From: Breviolum minutum Mf 1.05b.01
Taxonomy: Eukaryota; Sar; Dinophyceae; Suessiales; Symbiodiniaceae
Assembly (NCBI GenBank): GCA_000507305.1
Contig: DF239232.1
Span: forward strand, 93,569-157,568
DNA: 64,000 nt
Direction of reading: 5' to 3'
A program made the position numbers and the translations under genes. The number at the start of each line of letters is the position of its first letter. Positions within the stretch are counted from its first letter, which is position 1. Below are positions 37,080-46,757 of the stretch, piece after piece. The notes under the pieces were generated by a model. That model saw only the letters and a list, made by a program, of their open reading frames with translations, had not been told where the DNA came from and did no database searches.

Positions 37080-39001
37080 CCATCTTCATTCATTCCATTG
37101 TTATGTGTGCCACGATAAAAAAAGGTTACTTTCCATTGACTCCTGGTTGTTTCATAGGGATCCTTACAATGGTTCATTATAATCCCCACATAACTGTGTA
37201 GTATAATCCCCTACCAGTGTTTTTTTTTCGGAGGGAATTGATGAGATACTCCCCTCGAAAGGAAATCAAGAATTGGTGGTTTGGGTCGATGTTCTCCTTT
37301 TGCAACGGGGTATTTTTCAGGTTCCATGTTAGTTTTCGGTTGAGCGCACTGCTTTGCAAAAGAAGAAATGGATGTTGAAAATTAGAAAATCCCAGAAGAC
37401 GCTTCAATGAATTTTCTTATTTTTCATACATGGGATTCAAGACACATAGGATGAATGAATCCGATCAGAGTTCACATCACCCAAACCTGAAAACTCGATG
37501 TGCCAAGCTCAACTTTTAGAATCTTAAAAAAAAAAAATCCTATTGAGCTGAAGGTCACTGAAGGTCACTTTTGGAGTCCCTTTCTAAACCACCATTTTTG
37601 AGCTGAGAGTCCAACTTAAAAAAAAAAAAAGAATAGTCTACTATGACATGCCTCTAAGTGTCATAAGGTGTCCAATGGAAGAAGACATCAATCAACCGGC
37701 CACTTTTGGCCTAGAAAGAGTCGTGTACGCTCCAAAAATCAAACATGTGCAAGTTTCGAATGCTGGTATCGGCATTAAAAAGGGGGGAAGTTCCAGCAGT
37801 TTGTACGTCACTCCAGCAAAAGTTTCCCCTGTCGTGCCGTCAATCTGCATTCACAATTTAGCAACCACCCAAGCCAAACCTTTCAAAATTACCATCCCAC
37901 TCACTAGCAGCCAAGAGAGCCAAGATGCTAATTCTCAACTCACCCACCTTTTGATAGGTGTAGGTACAACTCCATTCACCTGCCGATCTCATGGCAATGA
38001 TTCATTTCAAGACCGCCGTTTTTTTTTACAACTCTAGACTCTAGACCTCCTTTTCAAACAACACATGTTGTTGGATTAATGGTAGTCATCCCTTTCTATA
38101 TACTTCAAAAGGGTTCCCTGGGTCAAGATTTAGCCAGCAATACAAACCAACAACGGAACCATGACTCCAAAATTCACATATTCAGATTACCATCATCTAA
38201 CCAACAGAGATTGGACAGTAACTAGTAACTATAGCTCCTTTTTTTCAAGATACCCCCCAAAAACTCACATGACTAGCTGGAGAATCACCATTTTTTAGTA
38301 GGAGATCCATCTTCTAAATGGTTGGTTTCCATTGTTATGTTTCTTTTTCCAGGGTGTATACCCCTAAGAAAACGGATGACATCATCACCTGAAGGGCTCC
38401 AGATGCCCTGAAAAAGGCGATTTTCAGGGCACTTGGACATCCATCTGACAATGACCGCGCCTGTGGGTACGACGCCTAAGGGACATGCGCCACTGGGCTC
38501 CGATTCAACACAGTTTCCTGGCGTCCGTTTATCTGAGCAGATTACAAGGTGATGGGGGGCTATTGAATCGAAAGTTAAGCGCTTCTCTACGACTCCTATG
38601 GATCTAAAGGAAATATCTTGAAATCCAATCAATCCTCACACATTTGTACTAACAGAACTAGGTAGATTCAACAAAGTGGTGTCTTATCATCACCTAATCG
38701 AAAAATTGAAGTGCAGAACATGGGAATGGGCCAAATGGGGCTCAGCGAAGCCAAGAACGGGTTGTTCACATCATCTGCCTCAACAATGGATCTAAGATGG
38801 TCCAGGAGAAAACGTTCGGTTAATCCTCAAAAGGTAAGCAAGTTGTAAACTGGAAATGGTAATTTTTGTATTATATACATATTATGTCGATAAGTCGGTG
38901 TATATATATATGTGTGTGTGTGTACTCCCATCCAGCATCACTCATCTTTTGAAGGGGATCCAAGATTCATCTTCACTTTTTGAACGCTGAGGGGCCATCA
39001 T
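35563..39001 (-). CDS. Minus-strand gene model 6, nine exons, unknown protein of 338 aa
   Basis: Exons: 39001-38947, 38825-38694, 38595-38389, 37828-37704, 37614-37569, 36910-36842, 36202-36053, 35966-35859, 35687-35563. They total 1017 nt, exactly 339 codons from ATG to TAG with all phases matched. The ATG (MMAPQRSK) lies one base after a strong acceptor (CTTTTACCCAG), a likely trans-splice site. Clear peptides: LTERFLLDHLRSIVEADDVN (exon 2), RLTFDSIAPHHLVICSDKRT (exon 3), DIEGIDSLEKLIEGGSVVLS (exon 6), GVHVHFWAPRQNAATSVKPV (exon 7), KDKIDDPKACQDRVDKVKAM (exon 8), RPSEFRMLFENERLMRLVKR (exon 9). Exon 8 looks helical and charged, and a hydrophobic run spans the exon 8-9 join (FVLFYTVW). Several introns end in long T tracts. 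Exons 1 and 7 would use GA donors; exon 1 could instead end at 38977 with a GT donor. The acceptor of exon 4 has an alternative at 37844. I do not recognise the family. Confidence 0.55.
36540..36668. mobile_element. Family B copy
   Basis: CTACTGTTGATG at the left and CAACCATCAACACTGTG at the right, with a TA run inside. Confidence 0.55.
37030..37078. repeat. GT dinucleotide array
   Basis: About 24 GT units in the intron between exons 5 and 6 positions of model 6. Confidence 0.9.
37083..37216. repeat. Family F repeat
   Basis: It shares TTCCATTGTTATGTGTGCCA and AATCCCCACATAACTG with 45740-45868, and matches 58160-58310 in reverse. Confidence 0.5.
38075..38162. repeat. Family G repeat
   Basis: ATTAATGGTAGTCATCCC through CAGCAATACAAACCAACAAC, also found at 40217-40300. 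Confidence 0.5.
38255..38361. mobile_element. Family D, second subtype
   Basis: ACCCCCCAAAAACTCACATG at the left; the right end is degraded (TTTTTCCAGGGTGTATA). It lies in an intron of model 6. Confidence 0.4.
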
Positions 39002-39095
39002 TCTGGGTAAAAGCCATGAAAATCATCCCATTTCCTTTATCAAGAACGTTCGAACCACTATCTATATTTTTTTGGGGGGGGTTCATTCAGTGATG

Positions 39096-39562
39096 TCATT
39101 TGCCCCAAACAGATGAAGTGACCTCAGTGAAAGACACAGTCGGGTTTATTCCGGTGGTGTGTGAACCCGCCATGTTCGGAACCAATGAAAATTCACCAAA
39201 AGCTGCGCCAAGTTCGGTCCTTGTTGTTTCCAAAACTTGTTGCTACTGCACCTGAAGCCACGGTGAGAACCCACTGTCAAAAGCCGTGAAGAACTTGGAG
39301 AAGATGACTACTTGGTGGTTGAGCCACCCATCTGAACAATATGCGCAAGTCAAATAGGATCATTTCCCCTAGTAAGGATGAAAATGAAAAAAAATGTTTG
39401 AGTTGCCACCACCTAGATGAGAACACTTTCGATCTTTTAAAATCGTGCCTTTGATCCAATTAAAAAACCCGCTGGAATGACCTCACTTATCATTTCGTCA
39501 ACCTCATTCACCGCTTGTGAGCCGGTTTGTTGGGGATTCCATCTACCATGGCAAATGGTAGA
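39096..39562 (-). CDS. Minus-strand gene model 7, last four exons, introns made of repeat A
   Basis: Exons 39562-39487 (GSQAVNEVDEMI at its end), 39448-39413 (TILKDRKCSHL), 39307-39252 (IFSKFFTAFDSGFSPWLQ) and 39122-39096 (VTSSVWGK, stop) total 195 nt, 65 codons in one frame. The exon at 39307 has strongly GC-ended codons, and the last acceptor follows a good pyrimidine tract. The intron 39412-39308 is a complete family-A repeat, and so is the intron just upstream (39655-39563). A second phase-consistent reading of the first three exons exists (VDGIPNKPAHK, HDFKRSKVFSS, then a stop), so the frame is not settled. An upstream exon ending at 39656 (ILRQRIFLWYNDTST) fits only that second reading. 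The TGA lies 94 nt before the model 6 start codon. Confidence 0.4.
39307..39413. mobile_element. Family A TIR element coinciding with an intron
   Basis: The ends read CTTGGTGGTTGAG and GCCACCACCTAG as inverted repeats. On the minus strand it starts GTGGTGG and ends AAGTAG, giving GT-AG. It equals the predicted model 7 intron 39308-39412. Confidence 0.6.
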
Positions 39563-39660
39563 CTAGTTGGCGGTTTCAACCCATTTGAAAAATATTAGTC
39601 GAATTGGAAACCATCCCCTAGTAGGGGTGAACATAAAAATATTTGAAACCACCACCTAGT
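39562..39660. mobile_element. Family A TIR element coinciding with an intron
   Basis: The ends are CTAGTTGGCGGTTTCAAC and GAAACCACCACCTAG. On the minus strand it begins GTGGTGG and ends AACTAG, matching the predicted intron 39563-39655. Confidence 0.6.
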
Positions 39661-39774
39661 AGAAGTATCATTATACCAAAGAAAAATTCTTTGCCTCAGG
39701 ATGGGTTTCTTATTTGAGGCGTCTCCATGTTGTTCAATAAAAACTAACAATAACAAAGCCCACTTGGAACAACA

Positions 39775-39899
39775 TATTGTTGATGGCAGAAATCCCAAAC
39801 AACCACCTGGGATGGTCATAAAACCCTCTAATTGATGGGATTTCAACTACCAACCTCAACTATAGTTATATAGCCGGATTTCTGAACCATCAACCACAT
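39775..39899. mobile_element. Family B copy, inverted interior
   Basis: TTGTTGATGGCAGAAATCCC at the left and GAACCATCAACCACA at the right. Confidence 0.55.
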
Positions 39900-40216
39900 C
39901 TTACCATTTTTGTTGGTAACCCCTACACGACTCAAAACCGTAAAGCCAAGGTACTTTCCAGGTAAACTGTACCAAGTGGCCTCAAAAAAAAGTCGCATCA
40001 AAGAGAATCATCATATGTGCGATCGGGTTTTTCTCACCTCCTTAAAAATTCATCCCACCTTTGAGGACGGGAATCCTTTGTTTTTGGGTTGGGCTGCCCT
40101 AAAAAAAAAACACCCCAACCCGGAATTTGGGGCCCGGTTGATGAGGTCCCATCCCCATCCACTGAGGTGGGACGAAAAAGGGGATCAAAAATCACCTAAA
40201 GGAATGAATTCATGTT

Positions 40217-40302
40217 CCATTAATGGTAGTAATCCCTTTCTATATAGTTCAAAAGGGGTTCCTGGGTTAGGCTTAGCCAGCAATACAAACCAACAACGCA
40301 AC
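40217..40302. repeat. Family G repeat
   Basis: ATTAATGGTAGTAATCCC through CAGCAATACAAACCAACAAC. It runs directly into a truncated family-A copy. Confidence 0.5.
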
Positions 40303-40378
40303 GGAAAAATATGAGTGAAATTGGATCATTTCCCCAGGTAAGGATGAACATAAAAGATATTTGAAACAGCCACCTAGC
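40300..40378. mobile_element. Family A, left-truncated copy
   Basis: It keeps the core (GAAATTGGATCATTTCCCC) and the right end (GAAACAGCCACCTAG). The left end is replaced by a family-G repeat. Confidence 0.5.
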
Positions 40379-40514
40379 CAGGGAAATATGGATTCTGGCC
40401 AGTTAATCTGAAAAGGTGTGGTCATTGGGTATTTATTGCTTAATTTCTTATACTGGGGCCAGGTGTTACCTGCATACCCGAGTTTTGAGTTCTCATGATG
40501 ACAAGTTCATTTAC

Positions 40515-40622
40515 TACGGTTGATGGAAGAAATCCTGCACCACCTGGGATGTATAAAACCCCATGAATACTGGGATATCTGCTACATCAACTGGTGCAGG
40601 ATTTCTTCCATCAACAGCATGA
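40515..40622. mobile_element. Family B copy, strong palindrome
   Basis: GTTGATGGAAGAAATCCTGC at the left and GCAGGATTTCTTCCATCAAC at the right form a perfect 20-base inverted repeat. Confidence 0.6.
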
Positions 40623-43048
40623 ATGGAAAATGTGGGAGAATGTAATAATCACGGACTTTTTGGAGGACGTGGATAAGGATTATAATGAGAAGCGCGTCGA
40701 TGACACTGAGGAAGTGACACTTGATAGGTAACAATAAAAGTGACGATGAGAAGCATCATGATGGTTAAGCATCATGATGGTTGGAAATTCATTCCTCTCA
40801 CTTGTAAGACTCGAAGAATACAAATTGCAAATGGTGATGTTTGCCTTGCTCTCCTTGCCACAGTATGAGTCTACCGACCTACGGATACGTCCTCCCAAAC
40901 TGCCCTCAAAGAGTAACAATAATATTTCTTTTTAAGACAATCATACATTATGTGCATATTTGAATATGTATGTGGTACAGGTACAGGTATATGTATATGT
41001 ATATGAATCTGTGTATATATAAATATATATGTATGTGTATATAAATTGATATACATAATCACATGTTCAATTTCCCCTTGAAAATGGTCTTATTTAGGTA
41101 AGTTTCTTGAATTGTGCAGCTGTCTTGGAGAAATTGGACCTATGAAACTTAACAGTTTTGAAAAGCTCACCGATCCATCCCGAAAAAGTCATGGAAAATC
41201 CATCTCTTCATCAAAAAATTGGGGATCCTTCCAAGTAAGAGTAAAAAGGATGATTGCAACCACCATTGGAAACAATGATCATTCCCAAAATTCCCAGCCA
41301 TTTCATATGAAATCCCAGGATTGCCAAATTTTTGTTGCCAGCTCGCCACGTTTTTAAAACCCCAAGTCACGTTGGGATAGACATTGGTACCAGTCCATTG
41401 GCCATGCGGAAAGTTGTTCTTAGCCTTTGGATTCCACGATTCCTTGGCGAGAACTGGAATGGCATGAATTCATCAAGCCTGGGGTCACCCAAAATCGCCC
41501 GTTTCGTAAAGGTTCCCGCGGCGGCGTTTCCGAAACTACAGGTATAGACATATACATATAGATACATATAATACGCATATGTATGATATTACAAACCGAT
41601 ATTTTTTCATATGCATATATACACAGAGCTTTGTTTGCTTTTGGGACATGCTTTGGATGCTATGTTTCATGATTTTCATTGCTCTTGATTTGGCAAGCTT
41701 ACCAAGGCTTGGGGTTCTAAAAGTATCGTCCTAGCCAGAAATGCAAACCAAACAACTCTTGAAGGGAAGAGCAGTTTCATTCAATTAAGCACAGTTGCAG
41801 TGAATCTCTATGTATATATCATTTATCTAGTTTATGTATATTTATATATACGTATTTATGGTGATATGTATTGAGTGTTCTTCCTCGGTTCCAGTTCCTC
41901 AATTCACTATCGCACTCATCTTCGTGATGTTCTGTCATCTACACCACCAACGACCAAATTAGAGATGGCAAAAAGACATACCTGTAACTCATCCAAGGTA
42001 TCAGAAATGTTCAAAGCTACTATCGAAAACCCACAGTGCAATCCAAGTGTCACATCCTACAACTGGGCCGTACTGTTGCAGGTTCTCGCCTTTCTCCAGG
42101 CGTGGGTCAAAACAACGGCCGTTAGTTTGAAGCGAAGTAGACCATTAGGATATAGCAACAGAACTTGATCATGAGAATTTGACCACAAAACTGGAGGTTT
42201 TAATGGGAGAATTGTTGCTTGTGATGGTGTTGTAAACATCCAACAAGTTCCGGGATTGAAGGCACCCAATCCAAAAAGGTGTTCATTCTGGATTCTAGAA
42301 GATGGTGGTAGTGTTCATGATCATGATGGTGGTAGTGGCAGAGCTGATAGTGATAGAGGTGGTGATGATAAAAAGATGATGAGCATGATAATGATGACAC
42401 CATCTTCATACATTTCCGGCCCCGATATGTTTAAACATGTTTAAACATATATGTATATATCTAAATAGATATACATATATATATATATACGTGTAAATAT
42501 GGAATATACATATAAGTAAATATAAATCCCAGGTGGTTATCCTTAGAAATGCGAAGAAAGGCAGCAGGATACTTTGCATCCCAGAGACATTTGTAGGGAC
42601 CAGAGCATTTGCCCAAATCATACGTGTTCACCACCTCGGTGAGGGTCCAATGTGTCGGTTTTTACACAGCCTGTTTGACAAGAAAAGTGATGAACAAAAA
42701 AAATCGGATATACAAAATGAACAGTGAAGCAACAATCATCCGGCCAAATACCGGAATTCACGACGAGAAGTTGTTTTCCTCACCTTTTGCATCATGGAAA
42801 AACTTGTTTTCATCATCTTCTGGGCTAAAATTGCCATTCTTAATTTCCCTGTGAAGTTTGATTTATCTCCAAAACATGTTTGAAATGAAAACACGTGTCA
42901 ATCTATACTTCTTCCAATACCTTGGACATCTAAAAGCTGGATATGCACCACTTTGCAGATGCATCTTACCATAGGGTGCGGCATTTCCATTGCCCGTGCG
43001 ATTATTTCTGGAGATCCCGAAAAGGTATACCATGCATTTTACATGGTA

Positions 43049-43152
43049 CATACTGTTGTTGAGGTTGGTACAGTAGTCTTCCCCTTATTTACGTTGGGTT
43101 TTATACACCATCCCTGGTGCTTGTTTGGGATTTCCGAACCATCAACACTATG
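43049..43152. mobile_element. Family B copy
   Basis: The left part is shortened (ACTGTTGTTGAGGTTGGTAC). The right end is GAACCATCAACACTATG. Confidence 0.5.
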
Positions 43153-43598
43153 GAGTATACACGTGTATGTTTTTCCCTTTTTGAAGTTGCCCGGTGCATA
43201 ATTTTGCCACCAACAAACAACGGCGAGTTTGATGGAAGGTCGCACGGACCCAAACAAAACTGATCTAAGCCTTTCAACCCCCTGCGGGGGGGTGGTCCAT
43301 AACTTGCGAAACCCAACCCATACTCTGAAGTACAGTCATTTTGATAGTACCAGACCTTTCCCTTTTGTTTTGGGCGTGAAAAAATATATATATTGTACAT
43401 ATGGTACACAGAATATGCAGATGAGAGAAAAAGTCTGCCTTGCTCAAGAGTAATGATGGACAGACTACTGATTAATGTTGTACAACATCCGGTAAACCAC
43501 CTGAAACCCAGTTTAAAACACTGCCCGTAAATGACTATGAGACTATGAGGCAACACAAAAAAAAAAGAAGCTCCTCAACTTCTCAACATTTTGCAGAG

Positions 43599-43715
43599 GT
43601 ACACCCCCCGAAGATGAACAACTCGAACCTGAAAATGATGGTTTGGTTCAGATGATTCTCCTTTTTCCAGGGGGGCCCGTATTCTCAGGTTCCAGCAGTT
43701 CATCTTCGGCGCTGT
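43599..43715. mobile_element. Family D copy
   Basis: TACACCCCCCGAAGATGAAC at the left and GTTCATCTTCGGCGCTGTA at the right. Confidence 0.5.
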
Positions 43716-43841
43716 ATATTTTTTGGGGTTTGCCAGAAATCCACCGGTGAAAAAACACGTGGCCAAAGGCGCTCCGAAGTTCATGCCTGCCGGGCATTGG
43801 TTCATCCATCCATGGGACCCCACATGGAATCTGTTGGACCA

Positions 43842-43923
43842 GTCGGATGGTCATAAAACCTTGTAAATAATAGGATAAACTACCTACCAACTGGTGCAGG
43901 ATTTCTGAACCATCAACAGTAGC
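43842..43923. mobile_element. Family B, left-truncated copy
   Basis: It keeps GATGGTCATAAAACCTTGTA and the right end GAACCATCAACAGTAG. Confidence 0.5.
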
Positions 43924-44005
43924 ACCTAAAAATGGATGGTTGGAATATCAGTTTCCTTTTCTGATGGCCCATTTTCAGGTGCGAAAATGTTAGTTTCAGG
44001 GAGTG

Positions 44006-44108
44006 TACTTCCCCTGAAAACTAAGGGACCAGTTCAATAGGAAATACATCTGAACCAACAATTGATTTTCAGAGGACATTCGTTAGTTTTCGGGGGGGGA
44101 GGGTTATG
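44006..44108. mobile_element. Family D copy
   Basis: TTCCCCTGAAAACTAAGGG at the left and TTCGTTAGTTTTCGGGGG at the right. A partial copy (43922-44010) abuts it. Confidence 0.5.
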
Positions 44109-44997
44109 TTTCACCTGTTGACAATGAAACGAAGGATTGGTGGGCACTGAAAAATGTATGTATGCTGGAGTTTGTCAAGTTGATTGTTTTTGGTTTCCAA
44201 ACACATGATCTTTTTTAGAAGTCCATATTCGTCTTCAGAAAAATAATGACTGGTCAACTTACCCCCCCCTAACGTAGCCCCCCCCAGAAATAAGGCCTTA
44301 TTAAGGGCTTATTAACCATTGCTTTCCCTTAACAAGGCCTTATTAAACCCCTATTTCTCAAGGGGTACGTTAGGGGTGGCCTAGGTTGACCAGCCATGAA
44401 AAAATATGTACATCTGTACATCAGTAATATTGCATACAGGGGCAGTATACAGTATACTTGAACTTCAAAACCAGATGTGTTGGGCCCATTTGGGGAGGAT
44501 TCACCAAACACTTCGCGATGCGCCTCCTGAAATTTGGGGAGTCATGTCTGCTTCCGCTGAGGTTGCATGAATGAAGGCTGGGTGTTCTTCATTGATTGAT
44601 GTTGGTTCCAACCCGGAAAATCCTGACATAAGGGGAAAATCCAGATTCAGGAACGGGACACTGGTACCAACAGTTAACCCCATCTGATCACTATGTTACT
44701 ATGTTCGTCATCCTCCGCAACTTTCTGGATGCAAAATGTTGCAAGATGTATGAAAAAAGTCTTACGTAACATATGGGTTCAAATTATTAAATAAATTAGG
44801 GCCTGGGAATATGTTACGTATTCTGCACAATAATTTCTCCATGCTTCCCATGTAACATCATGTAACCCACAAAAAAACCCAGAGATAACTTCTTGGTATA
44901 TGTTCTCATCACCTAAAAAAAAGTCTAGCTGTCTATTTCTGGTGAGGGTCCAATGATTGAGCTTTCACACCCATATGCTGGTTAACTAGGTAATCTT

Positions 44998-45096
44998 ACC
45001 CATAGCATCCATGTATGGTATATTTACCCACATTTACCATATTTTACCATTAAAAATACCCCAATGTAGGTAAATATACCATACATGGATGGTATG
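44998..45096. mobile_element. Family E palindrome
   Basis: CCATAGCATCCATGTATGGT at the left and ACCATACATGGATGGTATGG at the right. Confidence 0.6.
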
Positions 45097-45107
45097 GGTT
45101 ACAGTAC

Positions 45108-45228
45108 CCAAAGCACGGTTCGAGTTGACTCGTTGACCCTTCATCCTTGGCGGCGCCTTTATCAAAGAGCTCCTGCGATGCTCGACTAAACACCAGGAAG
45201 CGTTCGATGCCTTCGTGGCGGTGTAAGA
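45108..45228 (-). CDS. Possible minus-strand exon between two family-E palindromes
   Basis: This 121-nt segment reads HEGIERFLVFSRASQELFDK followed by GAAKDEGSTSQLEP. Codon third positions are GC-rich compared with the surroundings. A GT donor (GTACTG) ends it, but the acceptor is weak. A second minus-strand frame is also open. It fills nearly all of the space between two near-palindromic family-E copies (44998-45094 and 45256-45348). It could be an exon of the same gene as model 8 or model 7. No domain recognised. Confidence 0.32.
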
Positions 45229-45255
45229 CTCAGGTCCTTTGCTGATACACTATAT

Positions 45256-45349
45256 CCCAAAGGATCCATGTTTGGTATATACACCTACATTTGGTTGATT
45301 TTTATGGTAAATGTAGGTGAATATACCATACATGGATCCTTTGGGTATG
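45256..45349. mobile_element. Family E palindrome
   Basis: CCAAAGGATCCATGTTTGGT at the left and ACCATACATGGATCCTTTGG at the right. Confidence 0.65.
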
Positions 45350-45473
45350 GGTGTTTCGTAAAATGATGGTTACACCCCCATTTCACACCCCCAAAATGAG
45401 ATTATTTTTTTTTAGATAGGAAAACCCATGGGTTTGTTGGGGAAACCCACCATTTTTGGAAACATCCATATAA
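45344..45473. mobile_element. Family C, diverged copy
   Basis: TATGGGTGTTTCGTAAAATG at the left and TTTTTGGAAACATCCATATA at the right. It abuts a family-E palindrome. Confidence 0.55.
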
Positions 45474-45739
45474 TCAAAAGCAAAAAAAAAACACCATCTC
45501 CCTACATTACATCGAAAAACTCACTTAGAATGGATGCCATCTTGATTACATCGACGCACCCACACCTTAAATCTCAAAAAATCCTTCCAACCCTTTCCAA
45601 GCAAAATGGTTTCTCACCGGCCATTTTTTGCGGGTTGTAAACGTTGTCAAAACACTACGCCCCAGAACAAAAATAACATGGTTGCCTGGAAAATCACATG
45701 TTTTTTTCGCAGGAAACAACCATCTTCATTCATGATTGG

Positions 45740-45870
45740 CTATTCCATTGTTATGTGTTCCACGGAAAAAACTCTTGCTTTCCATGGTACTGGTTGTTTT
45801 ATAGGGATCCTTATGTCATGGTTTTCCTATAATCCCCACATAACTGGGTAGTATGATCTCCTATATACCC
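45740..45870. repeat. Family F repeat
   Basis: TTCCATTGTTATGTGTTCCA through AATCCCCACATAACTGGGTA, a second copy of 37083-37216. Confidence 0.5.
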
Positions 45871-46141
45871 TAAACAACCAAGTTTTTTCTCTATTGCTCA
45901 TGTTAGTTTTCCGGGGTGTCTATCCCCACATCTTCCCGGTTGCAACAATGTAAAACCAAGGAACGTGTCTTCGGCGTGGAAGCGAAAGTGCCTGCCCTGG
46001 AGGGATAAAAACGACTGATTGCTACTAGCTGGTGGTTCCTTATTAGTTGTAGAAAAGTTTAAATCAAGCAGCAGACCTAGCAAGCCAGCAAGCAAGCAAT
46101 GGAAATCAAATCAGATCAAGTTGAACTAAAGAACTCAATTA

Positions 46142-46216
46142 AGAAAGAAAGAAAGAAAGAAAGAAATGAATGAATGAATGAATGAATGAAGCAAGCAAGC
46201 AAGCAAGCAAGCAAGC
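46142..46216. repeat. Three successive tetranucleotide arrays
   Basis: AAAG, AATG and AAGC units follow one another directly. Confidence 0.85.
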
Positions 46217-46507
46217 CAAGGCAATCTACTCACTTGGCAAATTGCTGGCTAGTTGGTAGCTACCCTCCAGACTTCAGGGAACATTTACGATGCCCTACGT
46301 TTTCTTAATCTTTCATCTTCCTTTTTTCCATGTGTTGAATGTCTGATTTCTAGGGCTCGGTGACCCGTGTCCTTGGGCACAATGACTATACCCTCCTGTA
46401 TTACATAAACCAACATTTGGCAATGGAAAAACATGATCTTGAATACAAAATCATATCTTCAAATGCTCCGTCTTCCAGGATCCTATCTTAGTTTACCGAA
46501 GCGTGAT

Positions 46508-46610
46508 GTTTCAATCCATCTGAAAAATATGCTCGTCAAATTGAACACGGAATCTCCCCCGGTATATAGGTGTAAAAACAAAAAAATGCTTGAAACCACC
46601 ACCTAGTTAA
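46508..46610. mobile_element. Family A, left end degraded
   Basis: It has GTTTCAATCCATCTGAAAAA at the left and GCTTGAAACCACCACCTAG at the right. A minus-strand open frame abuts its right end, as expected if it acts as an intron. Confidence 0.5.
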
Positions 46611-46757
46611 GGTCCCAATCTCCAAATCATTGGAAAACAATCCATAAAAAAATCCGGATAAATTCCGGCGATTCAATTCCACTTCTCAAAAAAACAAAAA
46701 AAACGATGTGTTGGGAATTGTAGGGAATTTTCTCCCATCATCATCCCCTTTTAACGC

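Larger units (their letters stand above)
39900..45000. other. Repeat-rich interval, no linked exons
   Basis: It contains family A, B and D copies and TA-rich runs near 40980-41055 and 42450-42520. Both strands show short open frames (for example the minus-strand frame at 42057-42269), but I could not join any with splice signals. Confidence 0.3.

Noticed and set aside
37648-38037. 129-codon plus-strand frame
   Set aside because: It overlaps exon 4 of model 6 on the minus strand and lacks a pyrimidine-rich acceptor.
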